A stretch of 64,000 nt of DNA from an uncultured Pelagibacteraceae bacterium (GTDB lineage Bacteria; Pseudomonadota; Alphaproteobacteria; Pelagibacterales; AG-422-B15): contig CACCAS010000003.1 of assembly GCA_902544065.1 (NCBI GenBank), forward strand, positions 130,492 to 194,491, given 5' to 3'. A model generated the notes under the pieces. That model worked only from the letters and a program-made list of their open reading frames with translations, ran no database searches and was not told the DNA's origin. The first letter of the stretch is position 1, and every line of letters starts with the position of its first letter. Positions 21,516 to 29,289 of the stretch are shown one piece after another. Made by a program: the position numbers and the translations under genes.

Positions 21516-23120
21516 ATGAGTAAGTTATATCATTTCATAGACAGCACATTTATAGATTTAGGGAGACAGTTTAAACTAAGTTACTTGCCACCACTCATGA
21601 TTTACTTAGCTGCCGGTGTTGCAGGATTGACAGGAATAGTTGGAACTTTTTTTGTCAAAGACTATCTCAATTTATCTGCTGCATTTCTGGCAGGGCTTGG
21701 TTTCTGGGCTGGAATTCCATGGGCTTTAAAAATGCCATTAGGTCATTTAGTTGATTTGATTTGGGAGCGAAAAAATTATCTTGTATATATAGGAGCTTCA
21801 TTAATCGCCATAAGCCTAGGCATTATGTATGGTCTAATTGCCCACACAGGGTTTATGTCGAAATTCCTCAATATTGAAACCTGGTATGTGATCAGTGTAT
21901 TGCTAGCGCCTATTGGATATGTTGTACAAGACGTTGTAGCTGATGCTATGACTGTTGAAGCGGTTCCAAGTTTTGATGAAGAAGGTAAACTTTATTCACC
22001 TGAATTAATAAAAAATATGCATACCACAATGCAAACTTTGGGAAGATTTGCAATTATTGGAGGAACAGTTATTGTTGCTCTGATTAATGTAATCATTTTC
22101 AGTAGTGTTGAAGCTGAAACTGAGCAAGAAAAAATACTGCTCTATGCAAATATATATCTCTTTGCATTGATTATCCCTTTAATCTCAGTACTTGGTGTAT
22201 TTCTATCAATTTATCTTAAAAATATTCGAAAAAATAAATTATCAAATGCTGGTGTTGAAGAGAAGATAGAGAGCGAGGAAACAAAAGTTGATTGGTGGAT
22301 ACTTGGGGGCTCACTTATTTTTGTTATATTCACTCTTACTGTAGGTGGCTTCAATCTTCCTTATGCTCAAGAGATCGTGTTTGTAGGATCAGTAAGCATT
22401 ATTTTCTTTTTGATGACTAAGTTAATGCGAGAGTTGCCTGAGTCAATGCGACTAACTATTTTAGGAACTGCAATAATAATATTTATTTTTAGAGCAATGC
22501 CAGGTCCTGGTGCAGGTTTGACTTGGTTTGAAATAGATAATTTAGGTTTTGATGAACAATTTTTTTCAGTCCTTTCTTTACTCGCTTCATTTCTAACATT
22601 ACTGGGAATAATTATTTTAAGACCGTTTATGATAAATAACTCGATTGCAAAAATTATTGTAATTTTATCTATTGCAGGGGCAGTTTTATTTTTGCCAAGT
22701 GTTGGTATGTATTATGGATTTCATCAGTGGACAGCTTCCTTAACAAATGATGTAGTTGATGCGCGTTTCATAGCTATTTTTAATACTGCGCTTGAATCAC
22801 CTTTGGGGCAAGTATCGATGATACCATTGCTTGCTTGGATTGCGAGAAATGCGCCCGCTCATCTTAAAGCGACATTTTTTGCCGTATTTGCGTCTTTTAC
22901 TAATCTTGCTCTATCCGCAAGTTCATTGTTTACAAAATACCTTAATCAAATTTATGAGGTCACTAGGGAAGTAAAGGATAAAATTACAAATGAAATTCTT
23001 TCAGTTGCAGATTACTCTGAATTGGGCATTTTACTTATTGTGATAACACTACTCACCCTTTTGGTCCCAATATTTTCTGTTATAATTATTCAGAGAACAA
23101 GATTGAAAACAAATGAGTAA
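21516..23120 (+). CDS. Major-facilitator-type transporter, BT1/folate-biopterin-like
   Basis: A 534-residue polytopic membrane protein with about twelve hydrophobic segments. The N-terminal half (LPPLMIYLAAGVAGLTGIVG, FWAGIPWALKMPLGHLVDL, IGYVVQDVVADAMTVEAVP) resembles the BT1 folate-biopterin branch of the major facilitator superfamily; the VQDVVADA motif in helix 4 is typical. The long cytoplasmic loop carries IESEETKVDWW. The substrate is not proven. It ends 9 nt before a 55-codon membrane gene and heads a tight four-gene group. Confidence 0.7.
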   Translation: MSKLYHFIDSTFIDLGRQFKLSYLPPLMIYLAAGVAGLTGIVGTFFVKDYLNLSAAFLAGLGFWAGIPWALKMPLGHLVDLIWERKNYLVYIGASLIAISLGIMYGLIAHTGFMSKFLNIETWYVISVLLAPIGYVVQDVVADAMTVEAVPSFDEEGKLYSPELIKNMHTTMQTLGRFAIIGGTVIVALINVIIFSSVEAETEQEKILLYANIYLFALIIPLISVLGVFLSIYLKNIRKNKLSNAGVEEKIESEETKVDWWILGGSLIFVIFTLTVGGFNLPYAQEIVFVGSVSIIFFLMTKLMRELPESMRLTILGTAIIIFIFRAMPGPGAGLTWFEIDNLGFDEQFFSVLSLLASFLTLLGIIILRPFMINNSIAKIIVILSIAGAVLFLPSVGMYYGFHQWTASLTNDVVDARFIAIFNTALESPLGQVSMIPLLAWIARNAPAHLKATFFAVFASFTNLALSASSLFTKYLNQIYEVTREVKDKITNEILSVADYSELGILLIVITLLTLLVPIFSVIIIQRTRLKTNE

Positions 23121-23129
23121 AATTAATAG

Positions 23130-23297
23130 ATGAAGAATGTACTGCAGATACTTGGAGTTTTTTTTATTGGTGCATTAATTGGCTTTATACTCATGGGTTT
23201 TGGTTTGTCAGTTGATATATCGATGATGGCAGGTACAGCGGTGATATTGGTTTTAGCTTATTTAGTCACAAAGCAAAATAACAAGGGAAAGAAATAA
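23130..23297 (+). CDS. Small two-helix membrane protein (55 aa), unrecognised
   Basis: A 55-codon gene running from ATG 23130 to TAA 23297. It reads MKNVLQILGVFFIGALIGFI then a glycine-rich turn and a second hydrophobic stretch (TAVILVLAYLVTK), ending in a basic tail (KQNNKGKK). Two transmembrane helices with the tail in the cytoplasm is the simplest topology. It fills the whole gap between the transporter (9 nt before) and the GST-like gene (starts on the next base), which supports it being real. I do not recognise the family. Confidence 0.7.
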   Translation: MKNVLQILGVFFIGALIGFILMGFGLSVDISMMAGTAVILVLAYLVTKQNNKGKK

Positions 23298-24152
23298 ATG
23301 GCAACTATTCCAAGTGAGCAGATTAAAACCAAAGAAATATTAGACTGGAAGGGTTTACATTTACTCAATTTTAGAACATCTTCTTGTTCACAAAAACTTC
23401 GAATTTACCTTAACTTAAAAAAAATTAGTTGGACTTCGCACAGTGTAAATCTCGCAGCAGGAAAAAATTATACAGAATGGTTTTTAGGTATCAATCCTAA
23501 AGGGCTCATTCCAGTACTTGTTGATGATGGGCATGTTGAAATTGAAAGCAATGACATACTAATGCATCTTGAAAAAAAATACCCTCAAAATCCTTTATTC
23601 GATGAGCATGAAGAGGAAAATATGAATACTCTTCTTAAAGATGAGGATGTTCTTCATGAAGACATTAGAAACATTGCTTATCGTTATATGTTTGGTGGTC
23701 TAGGCAAAAAGAGCTCTAAGGGACTTGAAGTATTCAAAAACTATAAATCTTCTAATTCTGAACTTGATAAACTTAAGATGAAAGAGGTCAAATTTTATGA
23801 AACCTACGACAAAGAAGGAATTACTGATGATGCTGTAAAACAGTCATTGGTTAAATTTTGTGAGCGTTACGACAAATTTGAAGGCCGTCTAACTAACCAA
23901 AAATATTTAACGGGCGATAAGCTTTCATTGCTAGATCTTGCATGGTTTATTTACTCATATCGGCTCTATGTATCTGGATTTCCTTTTCGTAAGTTATACC
24001 CACATGTATCAAATTGGTTTCATGATCTTTATTCACGAAATGAATTTTATAAGGAAGTAAACGACCCTTTGATTTTAAAATTAATTAGGCAGTATGCAAA
24101 AATAACAACAGCGCTTAATGGAAGATCAATAAAGGCATTAATGCCAAAATAA
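23298..24152 (+). CDS. Glutathione S-transferase family protein with central insertion
   Basis: A 284-residue GST-like protein. The N-terminal thioredoxin-like domain (LLNFRTSSCSQKLRIYLNLK, then INPKGLIPVLVDDG and EIESNDILMHLEKKYP) has serine/cysteine residues at the active-site position. A charged helical segment at about 115-165 lengthens it beyond the usual 200-220 residues, followed by the GST C-terminal helix bundle (KFEGRLTNQKYLTGDKLSLLD). This shape recalls GDAP1-like and beta-etherase-like GSTs, but no substrate can be assigned. It starts on the base after the 55-aa gene stop and overlaps the next gene by 1 nt. Confidence 0.8.
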   Translation: MATIPSEQIKTKEILDWKGLHLLNFRTSSCSQKLRIYLNLKKISWTSHSVNLAAGKNYTEWFLGINPKGLIPVLVDDGHVEIESNDILMHLEKKYPQNPLFDEHEEENMNTLLKDEDVLHEDIRNIAYRYMFGGLGKKSSKGLEVFKNYKSSNSELDKLKMKEVKFYETYDKEGITDDAVKQSLVKFCERYDKFEGRLTNQKYLTGDKLSLLDLAWFIYSYRLYVSGFPFRKLYPHVSNWFHDLYSRNEFYKEVNDPLILKLIRQYAKITTALNGRSIKALMPK

Positions 24153-25468
24153 TGACCAAAGATCGTGACGTTAAACTTGAAGGATATCACAAATCCCATT
24201 GGCCAGTAGAATGTGGAGGTAACCGCAGACAAAAAGCTGCCAATGGAAGATTGGATGTAAAAAATAAACAAGTACGTGTACAAAGTATTCGTAATGAAAG
24301 ATGGAATGTTATGACCATTTTTCGAGAGCGCGAAGAACTTTTTCTTGGAGGCACTATGCCAAGTTTTACTGGTCCGTCTCCTTTTGGCTGGGTTCAAAAA
24401 ATTGATCCTCAAACTCTTGAAGTTTTTAATGAGACACCTCGACTTCCCTGCGGTGAGCATGTTTGGTGCGGAGCCATTGCTGCCCATCAAAACGGCAACA
24501 TTATTAAAGTTAATGGCAATTACATGCATAGTATTACTAATCAATGTGAAGTCGACATTGAAAAAAAGCTTCCAATTGACCAAGCACATAACGGGTTATT
24601 GGTCTTGTCTGATGGTTCTATTGTAACCAAAGACCTTCGCCTTGAGGGGCAGGGCAGGTCAACCATCACGCGTTTGAACGATAAGCTAGAATTAATGCAT
24701 GAACCATTTCTATTGCCTGAAGGTTCTATGGGAAGGATTGCCTCAGATAAAAATGATGATGGTGAATTTATCTATATACCCGGTATAGAAAAAATATGGA
24801 AAATCAGGGTTGAAGAAAAGCTCTCAGTGGATGAGAGTTGGTCACCAACCTATCGTTCAACCGATGATGATCAGGGTCTATCTTGGGATGGGTGTATTTC
24901 AGATGGATCCATGTGGCTAATGAATAACGGCGATATAGATTCACTGAGAGCAATATACTCAACCCATCCTAATGGTAGGTTTAATAAAGCGCCTAAGGAA
25001 CTAAGTTGGAGAAGAAGCGCTCCTTGGAGCTGTAAGCAGAGATTGTATAAATTTGATCTCTATTCTAATGAATTTCAGTATATAGAGCCATTTGAAAAAT
25101 TTGGAGGTGGTATAATAGCCCCTCCTGTAAATATACCAGAACATAACGTATGTGTTTGTTGGGATAGTATTAATGGGGGACTAGCAGGCATTGATACCAC
25201 AGCAAAAAAACTCCATCTTTCCTGGAAAATTGATGATATCCGTCCAACAATGCAGCCTGTTGTTTTTCCTGAAAGCAAAGAACTAGTTATTAATAGTTTT
25301 GAAGAAAATGATGATAAATTGGTTGTGATTGATTTAACTAATGGCAATATTTTAGATAAAGTTTCTCTTAAGTCGCCGTTAGCAAATGGTATGTTTTTAA
25401 CCCCCGGTTTAAATAATGATATCATCTACTGCTCAACAAGAACCTTTGCTCGAGTTTCATGGGAATAA
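24152..25468 (+). CDS. Unrecognised soluble protein, probable beta-propeller
   Basis: A 438-residue protein with no signal peptide. Repeated blade-like segments rich in G/W and hydrophobic strands (LFLGGTMPSF, NIIKVNGNYMHSI, NGLLVLSDGSIVTKDL, EFIYIPGIEKIWKI, NVCVCWDSINGGLAGIDTT, LVVIDLTNGNILDKV) suggest a six- or seven-bladed beta-propeller of the NHL/SMP-30/quinoprotein kind. No catalytic motif is recognised. The start overlaps the GST-like stop (TAATG), so the two are translated together and may act on one pathway. The fold call is inference. Confidence 0.65.
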   Translation: MTKDRDVKLEGYHKSHWPVECGGNRRQKAANGRLDVKNKQVRVQSIRNERWNVMTIFREREELFLGGTMPSFTGPSPFGWVQKIDPQTLEVFNETPRLPCGEHVWCGAIAAHQNGNIIKVNGNYMHSITNQCEVDIEKKLPIDQAHNGLLVLSDGSIVTKDLRLEGQGRSTITRLNDKLELMHEPFLLPEGSMGRIASDKNDDGEFIYIPGIEKIWKIRVEEKLSVDESWSPTYRSTDDDQGLSWDGCISDGSMWLMNNGDIDSLRAIYSTHPNGRFNKAPKELSWRRSAPWSCKQRLYKFDLYSNEFQYIEPFEKFGGGIIAPPVNIPEHNVCVCWDSINGGLAGIDTTAKKLHLSWKIDDIRPTMQPVVFPESKELVINSFEENDDKLVVIDLTNGNILDKVSLKSPLANGMFLTPGLNNDIIYCSTRTFARVSWE

Positions 25469-25522
25469 GATATGATTAATTTTTATTCTTTCTAAATTTG
25501 TCCCCTTTTGTAAAATTCTAGT

Positions 25523-26695
25523 GTGTTTGAAAAAATTAAAAAATTATTTAATGAGAATTCGGTAAAAAATTGTCATTTTATTTATTTAAAAAAAAATGAT
25601 GATAATTTTGTGAGTAATTCTATTTCTTTTGGAAAATCTCACTGGAATAATGAAGATGATCTAAATGGTGATCATATATTTAGATTAATGTCTATGAGTA
25701 AACCAATAACAGCTCTGGCAGCAATGCAATTAGTTGAAACGGGTAAATTAAATTTGGACTCACCGGCTGAGGAAATTCTTCCTGAATTAGCAAATATCCC
25801 AGTATTGACTGATGATAATAGGCTAGTCAAACAGACTAAATCAATCACATTAAGGCACTTAATGTCACATACATCAGGATTTGCATATAATTCACTAATG
25901 ATGATTACTTCCAAGAAATTTAGAGGGTTGTCTACTTTTATGAAATTATATTTATTTATTAAAGGAATAGTTACATACATTTATCCATTTTCAAAAGGAC
26001 CAAGACTATTTGAAGCTGGAACCAATTTTAAATATGGTACTGGACTTGGATTTGTAGGTATGATGATTGAAAAGGTCTCAGGTCAATCATTAGAAGAATA
26101 TTGTAAAGAAAATATTTTTAATCCTTTAAATATGACAAATACTTTTTTTACCATTCCCAAAGAAAAAAAACATAAAATTGTACCCCTAGGTATTAGACAG
26201 GGAAAAAAATCTAAAGTGATTAGAAAAATGCCCTTCATAGGTCAGCCCTACTTGCGATTTTGGAGAAAATCATACTATGGAGGGACTGAAATCTTTAGCT
26301 CGCCCAATGACTTCGCAAAGTTTGTACAATGTCTAATGAATAAAGGAAGTTTTAATGGTCATCAAATTATCTCCGAATTAAGTTTCAACGAAATGGTAAA
26401 ACCAGGAGATTTTGATCAAATGTTTGAGAGAGATGACAACTATAATTTTTTAATGGGCGAAAATGGTAGAATAAAAAACAAGATGAATAGATATGGGTTA
26501 GGTTTAACCATATCTTTTGATCCTAATGACTCTCGGCCTGTAGGATCAATTGCTCACGGTGGTGCTGCTTGCACATTCTTTAGCTTTAATTTAGAAAAAC
26601 AAAAGGGGGCCTTGATTTTTTCAAATTTCTATCCCTATAATGATAAAGAATGGCACGACATGGTTGTAGCTTTTGAAAAAGAAGTTTATGCATAA
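25523..26695 (+). CDS. Serine hydrolase, beta-lactamase class C / esterase family VIII
   Basis: A 390-residue penicillin-binding-protein-like serine hydrolase. The nucleophile motif is S57-M-S-K60, the tyrosine motif appears as KYGTGLGF (Y-x-N altered to Y-G-T, as in many esterase members), and the third motif is IAHGGAACT. There is no signal peptide, so it is probably a cytoplasmic esterase or peptidase rather than a beta-lactamase. The start is GTG at 25523. It is separated by 54 bp from the propeller gene and followed by the ABM-like gene. Confidence 0.85.
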   Translation: MFEKIKKLFNENSVKNCHFIYLKKNDDNFVSNSISFGKSHWNNEDDLNGDHIFRLMSMSKPITALAAMQLVETGKLNLDSPAEEILPELANIPVLTDDNRLVKQTKSITLRHLMSHTSGFAYNSLMMITSKKFRGLSTFMKLYLFIKGIVTYIYPFSKGPRLFEAGTNFKYGTGLGFVGMMIEKVSGQSLEEYCKENIFNPLNMTNTFFTIPKEKKHKIVPLGIRQGKKSKVIRKMPFIGQPYLRFWRKSYYGGTEIFSSPNDFAKFVQCLMNKGSFNGHQIISELSFNEMVKPGDFDQMFERDDNYNFLMGENGRIKNKMNRYGLGLTISFDPNDSRPVGSIAHGGAACTFFSFNLEKQKGALIFSNFYPYNDKEWHDMVVAFEKEVYA

Positions 26696-26713
26696 TCGAT
26701 TAAATTAATAATA

Positions 26714-26720
26714 AAGGAGA
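26714..26720 (+). promoter_or_regulatory. Strong Shine-Dalgarno of the ABM-like gene
   Basis: AAGGAGA lies 6 nt ahead of the ATG at 26727. Near-consensus ribosome binding sites are uncommon in this window, so this fixes the start and suggests good expression. Confidence 0.75.
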
Positions 26721-26726
26721 AATCAT

Positions 26727-27023
26727 ATGGAATTTTGTAATGCTGTTAGGGCTAAAGTCAAAGAAGGTTGCGAAGAAGAATATTTGGAAATCAATAAAAG
26801 TTTTGAAAATTTACCTGGCCAAAAGATTAGTCGTCTTTTCAAAACAGGAGACAGAACTTATTGCTATATCGGTATTTGGGAGTCAGAAGAAGCAATTGCT
26901 GCGCAGAGAGATGCAATGATTGCAAATTTAGACAAGATGAGGCACGTTCTAGAAGAACTATCACCTGAATTAGGTGTAACTGATCCTGTTTCAGGTACAG
27001 TTGTTCTTGATTATGAGGGGTAA
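26727..27023 (+). CDS. Antibiotic-biosynthesis-monooxygenase (ABM)-like small protein
   Basis: A 98-residue protein with the ferredoxin-like dimeric alpha/beta-barrel pattern: a first strand (CNAVRAKVKEGCEEEYLEIN), a helix, GQKISRLFKTGDRTYCYIGI, then WESEEAIAAQRDAMIANLDK. It may be a small monooxygenase or a heme- or ligand-binding dimer; nothing specific can be claimed. The start is set by the AAGGAGA upstream. Confidence 0.7.
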   Translation: MEFCNAVRAKVKEGCEEEYLEINKSFENLPGQKISRLFKTGDRTYCYIGIWESEEAIAAQRDAMIANLDKMRHVLEELSPELGVTDPVSGTVVLDYEG

Positions 27024-27130
27024 ATCAGGTTAGTATCTTGATATGAATCTAGATCTACCTGAGCTGTTATTTGGCATTCCATTACATTTAACACTTTTGT
27101 GTATTTCTAAATTATACGCAAACAGGTCAT

Positions 27131-27277
27131 ATGATGAAGCAGCAGGATATTTTAGTAAGGCGGGTAACGTTTAAAAATTTATTACCTCCTGTAATTAAGC
27201 TAGTCATCAAAAGAAAATGCAATCTAAGTTTTATTGACTTAAACAAAGCCACGAGAGCTTCTAAAACATATCATTAA
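27131..27277 (+). other. 258-bp spacer with weak short reading frames
   Basis: Between the ABM-like gene and the methyltransferase there is no long gene. Two short frames exist: 27043-27174 (43 codons, MNLDLPELLFGI, ending SYDEAAGYFSKAGNV) and 27131-27277 (48 codons, MMKQQDILVRRV). They overlap each other in different phases and neither has a convincing Shine-Dalgarno or known family. One could be a real micro-protein or the remnant of a decayed gene. Confidence 0.2.
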
Positions 27278-27281
27278 TAAT

Positions 27282-28070
27282 ATGAGCTTAACCGACGAAG
27301 GACATTACGGTCCAAAACAATTGAATATGCTTAAAACCATCTGGGGTGAAGGATTTTTATCACCGGGGGGCACTGATGAAATTGATCAAATTTTAAAAGG
27401 ATTAGACTTAAAAGGCAAAAAAGTTTTAGACATTGGCTGCGGCACGGGAGGAGCGGTTTTTCACATGATAGAAAAATATGGTGCTAATGAAGCAATTGGA
27501 ATAGATCCAGAACCATTAGTTATCGAAACTGCAAATGATTTAGCTATAAAGAAAGGTATATCTAATAAAGTGACGTTTATCTGTGATAAGCCAGATGAAC
27601 ATAAATTTGAAGATAAAAGCTTTCAGCTTGTTTTTAGCAAGGAAGCCTTTTTACATATCATTGACAAAAAAAAATTACTCCAAGAGATAAATGATATCTT
27701 AGTTGATGATGGAATTCTTTCTGTCGGAGATTGGATGCGCAATGATGATAACGAACCATCGGCGCAGATGAAGGACTATATCGCAGCGGAAGGTTTAGAT
27801 ATGTTCATGTGTTCGCTTGAGAAGTACGAAAGTCTTTTAAAAGAAACAGGATTTAAAGTCCTATCACTAAATGATCGTAATAAATGGTACTTGGAAAAAG
27901 TTAAGACAGAAATATCAGATATAAAAGGCCCCCTTTATAATGAGGTGATAAAGCTGATTGGAAAAGAAGAAGCAGATGGAGCGCTTGAGATTTGGGAAAA
28001 GTTACTTGGTGTAGTTGAAAAAGGAGAACATCGCCCTGGCAATTTTCAAGCTATAAAGATATCAAACTAA
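27282..28070 (+). CDS. SAM-dependent methyltransferase, phosphoethanolamine N-methyltransferase-like
   Basis: A 262-residue methyltransferase. The pattern GEGFLSPGGTDEIDQILKGL before motif I (KKVLDIGCGTGGAVFHMIEK) closely matches phosphoethanolamine N-methyltransferases, where an SGG segment lies at the active site; FSKEAFLHIIDKKKLLQEIN corresponds to the R-D-x-x-L-H region and is changed to K-E-A-F-L-H here. The product would be phosphocholine or a related methylated amine, but sarcosine/dimethylglycine-type methylation is also possible. It is followed closely by the DUF2805 and rhodanese genes. Confidence 0.75.
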   Translation: MSLTDEGHYGPKQLNMLKTIWGEGFLSPGGTDEIDQILKGLDLKGKKVLDIGCGTGGAVFHMIEKYGANEAIGIDPEPLVIETANDLAIKKGISNKVTFICDKPDEHKFEDKSFQLVFSKEAFLHIIDKKKLLQEINDILVDDGILSVGDWMRNDDNEPSAQMKDYIAAEGLDMFMCSLEKYESLLKETGFKVLSLNDRNKWYLEKVKTEISDIKGPLYNEVIKLIGKEEADGALEIWEKLLGVVEKGEHRPGNFQAIKISN

Positions 28071-28071
28071 T

Positions 28072-28311
28072 ATGGAGAACAAACTATCTCAGGCAGATAC
28101 TGACCGTATTATTGAAATGGCTTGGGAAGATCGAACAACTTTTACTGATATTAATAATCAATTTGGACTTAAAGAAAAAGAAGTGATAAAGATTATGAAA
28201 GATAATCTTAAACGTAATTCTTTTCTGAAATGGAGACAAAGAGTGAGGGGACGAAAAACAAAAATTAATCCAATTTCGAGTCGATTTAAATCCTCTAATC
28301 AAAAAACGTAA
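28072..28311 (+). CDS. DUF2805 (TIGR03643-type) small protein
   Basis: A 79-residue protein with the DUF2805 pattern: IIEMAWEDRTTFTDINNQFG and a K-E-x-E-V-I-x-x-M-K helix, then LKRNSFLKWRQRVRGRKTK. The helical layout resembles a small helix-turn-helix and the tail is strongly basic, so nucleic-acid binding is plausible but unproven. It starts 1 nt after the methyltransferase stop and ends 4 nt before the rhodanese gene. Confidence 0.8.
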   Translation: MENKLSQADTDRIIEMAWEDRTTFTDINNQFGLKEKEVIKIMKDNLKRNSFLKWRQRVRGRKTKINPISSRFKSSNQKT

Positions 28312-28315
28312 TAAT

Positions 28316-28693
28316 ATGAGCTCGGTACAAAATATTTCATCTGAAGACTGCTTTAAAAAACTAAACGAAGATCAAAATTCTTACTTAATTGACGTAAGAA
28401 GTCCAACCGAGTGGAATGTTGATGGTATTCCCGATGAAGATTCTTTTGAGGGCATTCTCTTTAAATTAGCGATAAGAAATGAGGAAGGAACAGAAAATCT
28501 CAATTTTATTGAGGAATTTAACTCTCTTGAAATACCTAAGGACTCAAATATTTATTTCATTTGTAAATCAGGAGGGCGTTCTAATCTGGCAGCCAACATG
28601 GTTGCGAATGAAGGTTACAAAAGTTTATTTAATGTTGAAGATGGATTTACTCTAGGTTGGAAACCCAAAGGTCTCCCTTCAGCAGAATATTAA
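28316..28693 (+). CDS. Rhodanese-like sulfurtransferase domain protein
   Basis: A 125-residue single-domain rhodanese. Seen: LIDVRSPTEWNVDGIPD, the active-site loop C83-K-S-G-G-R with its persulfide-carrying cysteine, and EGYKSLFNVEDGFTLGWK at the C-terminus. It would carry sulfane sulfur, possibly linked to the persulfide dioxygenase elsewhere in the window. Its TAA shares the TTAA palindrome at 28690-28693 with the stop of the convergent mlaC. Confidence 0.9.
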   Translation: MSSVQNISSEDCFKKLNEDQNSYLIDVRSPTEWNVDGIPDEDSFEGILFKLAIRNEEGTENLNFIEEFNSLEIPKDSNIYFICKSGGRSNLAANMVANEGYKSLFNVEDGFTLGWKPKGLPSAEY

Positions 28694-29289
28694 TCCGAGA
28701 CTGAAACAATTTTCTCAATCAACTTGTCCAAATCATAATTATTGTTAGCAAGGAATGACTGAAATTCTTCTCTTTGCGCAATCACAAGGCTGATGCCTTC
28801 AATGTTTAAATCAATGATTTTTATTTGATTGTCCTTATTTAGAAGTCTCCACTTTAGATTGATCTTAAGTGTGTCAGTTCCTTCCCTAATAATATTACTC
28901 TCGACAATTACATATTTACCAGCTTCTTGTGATCCAACCACATCAACTTTTTCACCTGCGTATTGATCAAGCCTATTTGCGTATGAACTTACAAAGTAGT
29001 CTTTGAATGCAATTAAATATGCTTCTTTCTGCTCATCTGAAGCATTTTTCCATGCTTTAGATAAAACAAATTTTGAAATTAAATTTAGATCAATTGATGA
29101 CATAACTAATTCAGTAAAACTTGAAGTTCTTTCATTATCAGAAATTGATTCATTACTTAAGATAGATATAGCTGAATCTGCAAATGATTTTACGAAATTT
29201 TCTTCTTCGGTAAAGTTTGATGCAAAAACGTTTAGATTGAAACTAAAGCAAAGAAGAAATACGTATATATGAAATCTAATTTTAGTCAT
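28690..29289 (-). CDS. mlaC: MlaC/Ttg2D-family periplasmic phospholipid-binding protein
   Basis: MlaC shuttles phospholipids across the periplasm between the outer-membrane MlaA complex and the inner-membrane MlaFEDB transporter. 199 residues with a signal peptide (FHIYVFLLCFSFNLNVFA). Typical family segments are FVLSKAWKNASDEQKEAYLI (the conserved W-x-x-A-s-x-x-Q core), KDYFVSSYANRLDQY and KIIDLNIEGISLVIAQREEF. It overlaps the upstream mlaA by 8 nt. The mlaFED transporter genes are not in this window. Confidence 0.9.
   Translation of the reverse strand: MTKIRFHIYVFLLCFSFNLNVFASNFTEEENFVKSFADSAISILSNESISDNERTSSFTELVMSSIDLNLISKFVLSKAWKNASDEQKEAYLIAFKDYFVSSYANRLDQYAGEKVDVVGSQEAGKYVIVESNIIREGTDTLKINLKWRLLNKDNQIKIIDLNIEGISLVIAQREEFQSFLANNNYDLDKLIEKIVSVSD

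Noticed and set aside
24047-24589. 180-codon minus-strand open frame
   Set aside because: Antisense to the GST-like gene end and propeller gene start; the sense genes are tightly coupled and compositionally normal.
25523-26695. Beta-lactamase (antibiotic resistance) call
   Set aside because: No signal peptide and an altered Y-x-N motif; an esterase/peptidase of the same superfamily is more likely.
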